Source: Bacteroidota bacterium
GTDB taxonomy: Bacteria > Bacteroidota > Bacteroidia > Chitinophagales > Chitinophagaceae
NCBI GenBank assembly: GCA_029778965.1
Contig: JAKPBL010000455.1
Span: 1-6,714 of the forward strand
Length of the DNA: 6,714 nucleotides
Direction of reading: 5' to 3'
Shown here: positions 1-6,281 of the stretch, one piece after another
Layout of the letters: every line of letters begins with the position of its first letter
Numbering within the stretch: the first letter of the stretch is position 1
Translations under genes and position numbers: made by a program
Notes under the pieces: model-generated
The model's input: only the letters and a program-made list of their open reading frames with translations
Told to the model about the DNA's origin: nothing
Database searches by the model: none

Positions 1-633
1 GTTTACCAGCACGGCAGCAATCATTCCCAGCAAGAAGTTGATGACAATGGGGTCTGCATAAAAATTAAGCGCAACGGGCCAGTCTGCGGTTTTGTAAAAA
101 GAAAGTACTGTAAGCACAACCATCACTATCCCTGAAAAAACAACAGCATTTACCCGTAAGAAAAGCGCAATTGTGAACAGCAGATAAAAAAACATTTCGA
201 AATTCAATGTCCATCCAACGCCCAATATTGGTTTTATTTCTCCATCAATATTCGTTGTAGGAATAAAAAAAAACGATTTAACGATATTTCCAATATTAAG
301 TTCACTATGGAGAACTACGGCTGCCGCCGCAATCATCGTCGCAATCTTTAAAGTGGTAATAAGCCAGTAAAGAGGTACGATCCGAATAATACGCCTGACG
401 GCAAATTTTTTCCATCCGTCGCGAAGACTTGTCAATTTCCTTGACGAAAGGACGATTACAAAACCCGATATAACAAAAAACAAAGGCACGCCATTGGCCC
501 CTACGCTAAAAACTTCAACACTGTCGACCAGTCGCTCTTTGGTGTAAAACGTTGCGTGGCAACAAACTACCATAAACGCCGCTATAAAGCGAAGGGCCTG
601 AACAGAGTTAAATTCCCGCTTGGTAATTTCCAT
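1..633 (-). CDS. Acyltransferase-3 family membrane O-acyltransferase (OafA/ExoZ-like), N-terminal part
   Basis: This integral membrane protein is expected to transfer acyl (often acetyl) groups to a sugar of an exopolysaccharide, lipopolysaccharide or similar surface glycan. I translated the minus strand from the ATG at 633 and found 211 codons with no stop up to the window edge. Family motifs appear in order: QALRFIAAFMVVCCH (residues 12-26, with the conserved His26), GVPLFFVISGF (48-58), RRIIRIVPLYW (80-90), and GVGWTLNFEMFFY (138-150), the ExoZ-like form of the WSL..E..FY motif. Hydrophobic stretches around 13-30, 49-62, 88-108, 145-160, 163-179 and 195-211 fit a multi-pass protein. Family members are usually about 330-400 residues, so roughly the C-terminal 40 percent lies outside the window. 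The DNA is visibly richer in A and T than the other genes here, with many TTT and ATT codons. The sugar acceptor cannot be told from this sequence. Confidence 0.92.
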   Translation of the reverse strand, partial: MEITKREFNSVQALRFIAAFMVVCCHATFYTKERLVDSVEVFSVGANGVPLFFVISGFVIVLSSRKLTSLRDGWKKFAVRRIIRIVPLYWLITTLKIATMIAAAAVVLHSELNIGNIVKSFFFIPTTNIDGEIKPILGVGWTLNFEMFFYLLFTIALFLRVNAVVFSGIVMVVLTVLSFYKTADWPVALNFYADPIVINFLLGMIAAVLVN

Positions 634-771
634 TGCCTGACTAATTAGACATTTACACTTTATAAATTTGGGCTATCCCAAACTAAAAAGGCTAAATACG
701 CGATTTTATTGCTTTACCATATAAAAACTTTCTGAAAAGCCAGGCGCCCTATTCACTTTTCCGGCAGTTCA

Positions 772-821
772 AAAAGGGGGCGCTGACAGGTGAGGTACTT
801 ACCTCGTTAGCGACCCCTTTT
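772..821 (-). terminator. Rho-independent-type terminator of the DUF1080 gene
   Basis: This is a long inverted repeat beginning 17 bases past the DUF1080 stop codon. The outer arms AAAAGGGG (772-779) and CCCCTTTT (814-821) pair perfectly. After one G/A mismatch, CGCT (781-784) pairs with AGCG (809-812), and the next three bases pair with one wobble. The top of the stem is GAGGT (792-796) with ACCTC (801-805), closing a four-base ACTT loop. The four bases 788-791 bulge out of the left arm. On the minus strand the stem ends in CCCCCTTTTT, giving the U-run of an intrinsic terminator. The A-run on the other side could make it work in both directions, but no plus-strand gene ends here. Confidence 0.85.
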
Positions 822-838
822 GACTTTTCTTTAGTTCA

Positions 839-1792
839 TTACTTCGCCGGCGTAATAACAATATTCCTGTATTCTATCGGGCCGTGATCGCCCTGGATAT
901 AGATGGGACCGGGCAATTCTTCATTGCTGTCGAGCGCACCGCCGGTAATGCCGGGGATGGTCTGGTTGCAAATGACCTCTTTTCCGTTGGCTACGATGGT
1001 CACCTGCCGGCCGATAAGGGTAATATCGTAAATCTGCCACTCGCCGGCGGGTTTAGCCGCCATGACGCTGGGAGTAAGGAACCCATAAATGGCGCCCATA
1101 TAGTCTTTCTGCGGCTCCTTGCCATAACTGTCTTCTATCTGCACTTCATACCGTCCGCGGAGATATACGCCGCTGTTACTGCCGGAGGGGCAACGGAATT
1201 CGATGTGCAGCTTGAAGTCGGTGAACGTTTCTTCGGTGATGAGGTTGGCGCCGCTTTTCGGGCTGTGTAAAATGCCGCCCTGCTCTACTACCCACTGGTT
1301 ATTGCCGAGCGCTTTCCATCCGCTGAGGTCTTTGCCGTTGAACAGCTTTTTCGGCGTTCCCCATACCGGCGGCTTTTCGCGAACCAGTGAGGGTGCGCGG
1401 TGCGCCGACCAGGGATAGGTATTACCGTCGGCCGCGCGAAGCGTTCCCAACAGGGTATCGGCCTGGAGTACGGCATCGACGATCAGGTAGGTGTCTTCCC
1501 GCTCCCATTGCGGCGGCAGGGTGAAATGCAATTTATTATCCTTGAATTCGATAAGCGATACCGGACGGGCGCTTCCGCTTATGCCTACATATGATCCCAC
1601 CAGCCACTTATTGCCCGAATGATTTACTTCCAGCCAGCTTGGCTTGGGCTTGCCGTTTTCCATCACCGTTACATCCCAACGCCCTTCGATCCGCGGGTCA
1701 CCGAATACGGCATCATTCGCAGATACGACATGATTGGCGAACAGGAGCGCGAATACCGGCGCTATTCGTTTACAGGTTGAAAAAAACTTCAT
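839..1792 (-). CDS. Secreted DUF1080 family protein (3-keto-disaccharide hydrolase-like)
   Basis: A 317-residue exported protein. Residues 1-25 form a Sec signal peptide: Lys and Arg near the N-terminus, a hydrophobic core APVFALLFA, and a likely signal peptidase I cut after VSA25. There is no lipobox Cys, so it should be periplasmic or released rather than a lipoprotein. Residues about 35-132 look like a small beta-rich N-terminal domain (EGRWDVTV, then GTLRAADG). Residues about 148-315 are the DUF1080 concanavalin-like fold, with the hallmarks KLFNGKDLSGWK, SGSNSGVYLRGRYEVQI and PIYIQGDHGPIEYRNI. Some characterised DUF1080 proteins cleave 3-keto-glucosides; activity here is inferred from family only. 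It lies 34 bases after the dehydrogenase gene on the same strand, with a Bacteroidota-type promoter in front and a strong terminator behind, so it can probably be expressed alone. No Shine-Dalgarno site precedes the ATG, but the upstream bases are A/T-rich. Confidence 0.9.
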   Translation of the reverse strand: MKFFSTCKRIAPVFALLFANHVVSANDAVFGDPRIEGRWDVTVMENGKPKPSWLEVNHSGNKWLVGSYVGISGSARPVSLIEFKDNKLHFTLPPQWEREDTYLIVDAVLQADTLLGTLRAADGNTYPWSAHRAPSLVREKPPVWGTPKKLFNGKDLSGWKALGNNQWVVEQGGILHSPKSGANLITEETFTDFKLHIEFRCPSGSNSGVYLRGRYEVQIEDSYGKEPQKDYMGAIYGFLTPSVMAAKPAGEWQIYDITLIGRQVTIVANGKEVICNQTIPGITGGALDSNEELPGPIYIQGDHGPIEYRNIVITPAK

Positions 1793-1808
1793 GTAAAATT
1801 GTTTGGTT

Positions 1809-1838
1809 CAAATGTAATTGATTTGATCAGTTGTTCAA
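1809..1838 (-). promoter_or_regulatory. Bacteroidota-type promoter for the DUF1080 gene
   Basis: Read on the minus strand, a TTG (1838-1836) is followed by exactly 19 bases and then TACATTTG (1816-1809). This matches the Bacteroidota primary sigma-factor consensus, a -33 TTG about 19 bases upstream of TAnnTTTG. The -33 box lies inside the last codons of the upstream dehydrogenase gene. The DUF1080 ATG begins 16 bases after the -7 box, so the untranslated leader would be only about 10 bases. The call rests on motif match and spacing; transcription has not been shown. Confidence 0.6.
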
Positions 1839-4652
1839 CACCTCATCTGCCAGGTATAAAATCGACTCGTAATTGACGCCCACCGCTTCGCTCATGGCCA
1901 TTTCACAGGTTTTGGCCGTAGAATAGTATCCTTCGAAAGCCCGTTCTTTTACCTCATCGGCTTCAGGTCGGGTAGCCGAGGCGGTAAGCTCGGGAAAAAG
2001 AAATCCGCGATCGCCGGCCATGCCGCAGCAGCCGCTGTGCAGGGGAATCGTTACCTCGGCGGCCAGGTACCGCGCCACCCGGTAAAAAACCTTTTCGGTA
2101 TTCATTTTGGTGAGTGAGCACACCGGGTGCAATACGATTTTCCGCGTGGCATTCACCACTGGTTTTTTCCGCTGCAACAGCTCATCCAGGAAACCAATGC
2201 TGTCGACCACTTTCAACCGGTTGAATTTTTCCAGGCTGGCTGCCGGCAGTACATTACCCAGTTGCAACAGGGTGTGGGTGCAGGAACTGACGTCTGTTAC
2301 CACCGGCCATTTGCCTTCTTCGGTGGCGGTCCACAACTGCTCTACGATCTTTTCGGCCGTATAGGCATAGGCCTGCGTATATCCTTTGGAAGAGAATATT
2401 TGTCCGCAGCAGCTACCGTGCAATGAAGCCGGTATTTTCAGGGTCACGCCCAGCTTTTCCGCCACGCTGGCGAAAGTTCGAACCATATCTTTTTTATGCC
2501 CCGCACCGCCGCCCATTACCCGGCTGATACAGGTGGGAAAATACACCCAGGTATCCCTGGCATCTCCGCTATTCTCCCGGCCCCGGAAAACAGCAGGTGG
2601 TCTGCCAAGCTGGTTTGTCCACAGTGGAAAGGCAGGAATAATTTTCCGCATTCCCTTCGTCAGCGCCGGCATAAGCCGGTTGGCACCAAGCCGGTTCATC
2701 CAATAGCCCGCCGACAATCCAAATCGCACGGCCGACTCTACCAGGCCGAAATGCCGGGCCACGTATAAAGCTCTTTTATTGACGGCGGCGCCATGCTGCT
2801 CGCGGCGCAGGCGTTTCACCAGGTCGCCGGTATTGATTCCTACGGGGCATGCCGACCCGCAGAGGCCGTCTACCGCACAGGTATCGAGCCCGTCGTACTG
2901 GTATTCTTTCAGCAAAACATCGTGCGCTGCTTTTTCGCCGGTTCTGCTGTAAAGGGCGAGCGCTCTCCTTACCACTATTCTTCGTCTGGGCGTAAGCGTT
3001 AGGTCGCGGCTCGGGCAACGGTGTTCGCAAAAGCCGCACTCGGTGCACATCTCCACTTCCTTCTCCACGCTGGGCATCGGCTTCAGGTTCCTGATGTGCT
3101 GGTCGGGATGGCCGGAAATAATGACGCCGGGATTCAGCAGGTTGGCGGGATCGGCAGCCGCTTTGATGCGGCACATGATCTCATAGGCTTTCCCGCCCCA
3201 TTCCGCTTCTACAAAAGGCGCCATATTGCGGCCGGTACCATGCTCGGCCTTCAGTGCGCCATCGTATTTTTTCAATACCAGGTGCACTACATCGTGCAGG
3301 AACCGGTCGTACCGTTCCACTTCTCCCGCTGCGTCGAAATCCTGTGTGACCACAAAATGCAGGTTCCCGTCTTTTGCATGACCGAAGATGATGGCATTGT
3401 CATAGGCATATTGCTTGAACAGTTCCTGCAGGTCAAGCACGGCATCGCCGAGAGACGCCAACGGCACAGCGATATCTTCCAGGATAACCGTGGTGCCCGA
3501 TGCGCGCACCGCGCCCACCGAAGGGAACATACCCTTGCGCATTTTCCACAACAGTTCCCGTTCATAAGGATCACTGGTAAACGCGGGCGGATTCAGCAAT
3601 GAATAGGAAGCGGTCGTTTGCAGGAACTGGTCCACCCGCCCGCGAAGGGCTTCTTCGTTCTCTTCCTGGAACTCGATCAGCAGGGCCGCCGCCGGCGGCG
3701 GAAGTGTTTTGAGCAAGGGGTCCATACCCGTTCCGTTTTCCACGGCACGCAGCGAGGCCCGGTCCATCAGCTCCACCATTTCCGCACCGGCAGCGATCAG
3801 GGGTTCGATGGCTTTGCAGGCGGCAAATACATCGGTGAAATAAAGCATGGCTGTTGCCTTGCAGGGAAAATCGGGGATGGTTTGCAGCACGGCTTCGGCA
3901 ATAAAAGCCAGCGTGCCTTCACCGCCGATCAGCAGGTGGGCGAATATGTCGAGCGGCTTCTCATAATCGATCAACGCGTTCAGCGAATAGCCCACCGTGT
4001 TTTTTGTCTGGTATTTGTGGCGGATGCGGTGGTGCAAAACAGCATCAGCGGCTACTTCACCGCGGATCGAGCGAAGTGTGGCCGACAAATCCGGATTCTC
4101 TTCTCCAAACCGGAGATAGTCTTCCGCAGATTCGGTGCTGTATTGCCTTCCGTTCACCAGCATAAAACGGATATGCCGGGTAGTATGATAAGAATTGTAA
4201 CGCACACCACAGCACATGCCGCTGGCATTGTTCGACAAGATGCCGCCCATCATGGCCGACCCGATGCTGGAAGGATCGGGGCCAATCTTTTTCTGCAGCG
4301 GATACAACCTTGCATTGACCATGCTCCCCGTGATGCCGGGCTGCACCCGTACGCTATCGCCGTCGTCGGCGATCACGCAACGCTGCCAGAACTGGCTGAG
4401 GTCAACAAGTATTCCATCGGTAATGGCTTGTCCCGACAGGCTGGTGCCACCGGCCCGAAAAACAACGGGCGTATTCGTAGCCGCAGCAATGGCAAAAAAA
4501 CGGCTTATCTCTTCTTCATTCACCGGCTGCACGATAACGCGCGGAATCAACTGGTAGAAGCCCGCATCAGAAGCATACGATACACGATCGACCAGTCTTG
4601 TTTTCATTCTCTGCGGCGGAAGAAAAGCCGCCAGTTGCTGCAACAGATCCAT
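1827..4652 (-). CDS. FAD-linked, Fe-S D-lactate/D-2-hydroxyacid dehydrogenase (Dld2/YdiJ-like fusion)
   Basis: A 941-residue cytoplasmic or membrane-associated flavoprotein expected to oxidise D-lactate or a related D-2-hydroxyacid and pass electrons through Fe-S clusters to the respiratory chain. Domains in order: FAD-binding PCMH type (about 35-260) with RAGGTSLSGQA (66-76), GPDPSSIGSAMMGGILSNN (124-142) and IGGEGTLAF (242-250); FAD-oxidase C-terminal domain (about 265-510) with HAKDGNLHF (425-433), EHGTGRN (470-476) and DPANLLNPG (501-509); an Fe-S segment with CTECGFCEHRCP (Cys536, 539, 542, 546) and CAVDGLCGSACP (Cys592, 598, 602); then two Cys-rich CCG modules, GSCCG (746-750) and SGCCG (873-877), as in heterodisulfide reductase and glycolate oxidase subunits. 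No membrane span is seen. I chose the ATG at 4652: it starts MDLLQQLAAF and fits family N-termini. The only longer reading begins at a GTG at 4697 and adds 15 unlikely residues. Length suits the D-lactate dehydrogenase branch; YdiJ, a D-2-hydroxyglutarate enzyme, is somewhat longer. Substrate is not certain. Confidence 0.9.
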   Translation of the reverse strand: MDLLQQLAAFLPPQRMKTRLVDRVSYASDAGFYQLIPRVIVQPVNEEEISRFFAIAAATNTPVVFRAGGTSLSGQAITDGILVDLSQFWQRCVIADDGDSVRVQPGITGSMVNARLYPLQKKIGPDPSSIGSAMMGGILSNNASGMCCGVRYNSYHTTRHIRFMLVNGRQYSTESAEDYLRFGEENPDLSATLRSIRGEVAADAVLHHRIRHKYQTKNTVGYSLNALIDYEKPLDIFAHLLIGGEGTLAFIAEAVLQTIPDFPCKATAMLYFTDVFAACKAIEPLIAAGAEMVELMDRASLRAVENGTGMDPLLKTLPPPAAALLIEFQEENEEALRGRVDQFLQTTASYSLLNPPAFTSDPYERELLWKMRKGMFPSVGAVRASGTTVILEDIAVPLASLGDAVLDLQELFKQYAYDNAIIFGHAKDGNLHFVVTQDFDAAGEVERYDRFLHDVVHLVLKKYDGALKAEHGTGRNMAPFVEAEWGGKAYEIMCRIKAAADPANLLNPGVIISGHPDQHIRNLKPMPSVEKEVEMCTECGFCEHRCPSRDLTLTPRRRIVVRRALALYSRTGEKAAHDVLLKEYQYDGLDTCAVDGLCGSACPVGINTGDLVKRLRREQHGAAVNKRALYVARHFGLVESAVRFGLSAGYWMNRLGANRLMPALTKGMRKIIPAFPLWTNQLGRPPAVFRGRENSGDARDTWVYFPTCISRVMGGGAGHKKDMVRTFASVAEKLGVTLKIPASLHGSCCGQIFSSKGYTQAYAYTAEKIVEQLWTATEEGKWPVVTDVSSCTHTLLQLGNVLPAASLEKFNRLKVVDSIGFLDELLQRKKPVVNATRKIVLHPVCSLTKMNTEKVFYRVARYLAAEVTIPLHSGCCGMAGDRGFLFPELTASATRPEADEVKERAFEGYYSTAKTCEMAMSEAVGVNYESILYLADEVLNN

Positions 4653-4745
4653 ACGGCAAATTACTACAATGTGGGTTAGCGGGGAGCAATGATGCACCGG
4701 GCAGACACCCGATACAGAAAATCAACAACCAAACCGTTCTCTCGT

Positions 4746-4753
4746 TAATTTTG
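4746..4753 (+). promoter_or_regulatory. Possible -7 promoter element of the CoA-transferase gene
   Basis: TAATTTTG matches the Bacteroidota -7 word TAnnTTTG and lies 19 bases before the ATG at 4773. No TTG is found about 19 bases further upstream, so only half of the usual promoter is present. The leader that follows is A-rich (AAAAAACAGG) with no Shine-Dalgarno site, as is usual for Bacteroidota. The element sits in the 120-base gap shared with the divergent dehydrogenase gene, for which I could not find an equally good match on the minus strand. Confidence 0.4.
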
Positions 4754-4772
4754 TGGCCGAAAAAAACAGGTC

Positions 4773-6281
4773 ATGGATATTTCCCGCATCAGGTACGAAG
4801 GCTTGCGTTCACTGGTCACCACGGCAGAAAAAGCGGCCGCCCTTTTTGAAGACGGCATGCTGGTGGGCGCCAGCGGCTTTACCAAGGCGGGTGACAGTAA
4901 AAAAGTACTGCCCGCCCTCGCCGACAGGGCCCATACCGAAAAGCTCCAGATCACGCTGATCACCGGCGCCTCACTGGGGCATGGCACCGACGGCAAAATG
5001 GCCGAGGCCGGTTTGCTGCACAAGAGAATGCCCTTCCAGGTAGACCCCGTGCTGCGGGCGAAGATCAACCACGGAGAAGTGCTGTTCATCGACCAGCACC
5101 TGAGTAAAACCGCCGAGCTGGTACATGGCTTTTTTCCACCGCTCGACATCGCCGTTATTGAAGTGGCCACTATCCTGGACGACGGCAGCATTGTACCCAC
5201 CACTTCGGTCGGCAACTCGGTCAGCTTTGCGGCCCGCGCAAAAAAAGTGATCCTCGAAATCAATACATCAGTACCCGAAGATATCTATGGCATTCACGAT
5301 ATTTTCCTGCAGGATAACTACCCGCAGCGAAACTATATCCCCATCAAAACACCCGACGTGCGCGTGGGCAGAAAGTCGATTCCGCTCGACCCGGCCAAAG
5401 TGGCGGCTATTGTATTCAGTGATATCCCCGACAGTCCCGCCGATATTGCCGCGCCTGATCCCAAAACCACCGCGATCGCCTCGCACCTTATCCGTTTCTT
5501 CGAAAGCGAAGTAGCGGCCGGCAGACTCACCGACCGGCTGCTGCCGTTGCAGGCGGGTATCGGCAAAGTGGCCAACGCCGTGCTGGCCGGCATGGAAAAG
5601 AGTAATTTCTACGATCTCACCATGTATTCGGAAGTGCTGCAAGACAGCACCTTCGACCTGATCGACGCCGGCAAGCTGCGTTTCGCCTCGGCTTCATCGA
5701 TCACCGTATCGGAAGCCTGCTACCACCGGATTTTCAGCAACCTCGACGCCTATCGCGACAAGATCGTGTTGCGTCCGCAGAACATCAGCAATTCGCCGGG
5801 GCTCATCCGCCGGATGGGCGTCATCGCGATCAATACTGCCATCGAATTCGACATATACGGCAATGTGAATTCAACGCATATCGGCGGCACCCATATCATG
5901 AACGGGATCGGCGGCTCGGGCGATTTTGCCCGCAACAGCTACCTGTCGATCTTCGTGACCCAGTCGTCGTCGAAGCAGGACATGATCTCCAGGGTAGTAC
6001 CGATGGTGAGCCATGTGGACCATAATGAGCACGATGTGGATGTGCTGGTGACTGAACACGGGCTGGCCGATCTCCGGGGACTGGCGCCGCGCGAAAAAGC
6101 GCTCAAGATCATCGGCGTTTGCACGCATCCCGACTACCGGGAGGCACTACGCTCTTATTTCGACAGGGCCTGTGCGCGTTATGAAGGGCAAACGCCGCAT
6201 ATACTTGAAGAAGCGCTGAGCTGGCATATTGCCTGCCGCGACACGGGCAGCATGAAGAAGCTTCCGCAAAACATCATTTGA
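4773..6281 (+). CDS. Acetyl-CoA hydrolase/transferase family protein, probable succinyl-CoA:acetate-type CoA-transferase
   Basis: A 502-residue cytoplasmic class I CoA-transferase of the Cat1/AarC/YgfH group, which moves CoA between short carboxylates such as succinate, acetate and propionate through a glutamyl-CoA thioester. The N-terminal half (about 15-225) carries GMLVGASGFTKAGD (28-41) and TLITGASLGHGTDG (61-74). The C-terminal half has AGIGKVANAVLAG (261-273) followed by LTMYSEVLQD (282-291), where Glu287 is the expected catalytic glutamate. Further family marks are GIGGSGDFARN (378-388), VTEHGLADLRG (426-436) and THPDYR (451-456). Length equals the family norm of about 500 residues, so it looks intact. 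The ATG at 4773 starts in the right place for the family. It is transcribed away from the D-2-hydroxyacid dehydrogenase, which hints at a shared role in organic-acid use. Family members differ in acyl preference (succinyl-CoA:acetate, propionyl-CoA:succinate, or hydrolysis), and sequence alone does not settle this one. Its end overlaps the convergent peptidase gene by 8 bases. Confidence 0.93.
   Translation: MDISRIRYEGLRSLVTTAEKAAALFEDGMLVGASGFTKAGDSKKVLPALADRAHTEKLQITLITGASLGHGTDGKMAEAGLLHKRMPFQVDPVLRAKINHGEVLFIDQHLSKTAELVHGFFPPLDIAVIEVATILDDGSIVPTTSVGNSVSFAARAKKVILEINTSVPEDIYGIHDIFLQDNYPQRNYIPIKTPDVRVGRKSIPLDPAKVAAIVFSDIPDSPADIAAPDPKTTAIASHLIRFFESEVAAGRLTDRLLPLQAGIGKVANAVLAGMEKSNFYDLTMYSEVLQDSTFDLIDAGKLRFASASSITVSEACYHRIFSNLDAYRDKIVLRPQNISNSPGLIRRMGVIAINTAIEFDIYGNVNSTHIGGTHIMNGIGGSGDFARNSYLSIFVTQSSSKQDMISRVVPMVSHVDHNEHDVDVLVTEHGLADLRGLAPREKALKIIGVCTHPDYREALRSYFDRACARYEGQTPHILEEALSWHIACRDTGSMKKLPQNII

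Noticed and set aside
663..670. TAAATTTG on the plus strand, a perfect TAnnTTTG word
   Set aside because: No TTG lies at the right distance upstream and no plus-strand gene follows, so it is probably chance in AT-rich DNA.
3021..3602. Plus-strand open frame (193 codons) opposite the dehydrogenase gene
   Set aside because: It is fully antisense to the conserved FAD-oxidase domain and shows no family motif.
839..4652. Functional pairing of the DUF1080 protein with the FAD dehydrogenase as a 3-keto-sugar pathway
   Set aside because: The flavoprotein belongs to the D-lactate/D-2-hydroxyacid group, not to the sugar C3-dehydrogenases, and the DUF1080 gene has its own promoter-like signal.
4653..4675. 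A TTTG just upstream of the dehydrogenase ATG as a promoter -7 box
   Set aside because: The TA does not sit two bases before the TTTG, no -33 TTG is at the expected spacing, and the leader would be only about five bases.
3618..4679. Long plus-strand open frame (353 codons) opposite the dehydrogenase gene
   Set aside because: Its product is rich in Arg, His and Gln with no recognisable domain, and it runs antisense to a clearly conserved FAD-binding region. It is a shadow of GC-rich coding sequence.
4653..4697. Longer dehydrogenase N-terminus from a GTG at 4697
   Set aside because: It adds 15 residues (MHHCSPLTHIVVICR) that do not resemble family N-termini and uses a rarer start codon when an ATG fits well at 4652.
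4745..5263. Minus-strand open frame (172 codons) opposite the start of the CoA-transferase gene
   Set aside because: It is low-complexity, rich in Ser, Ala and Leu, and antisense to conserved CoA-transferase motifs.
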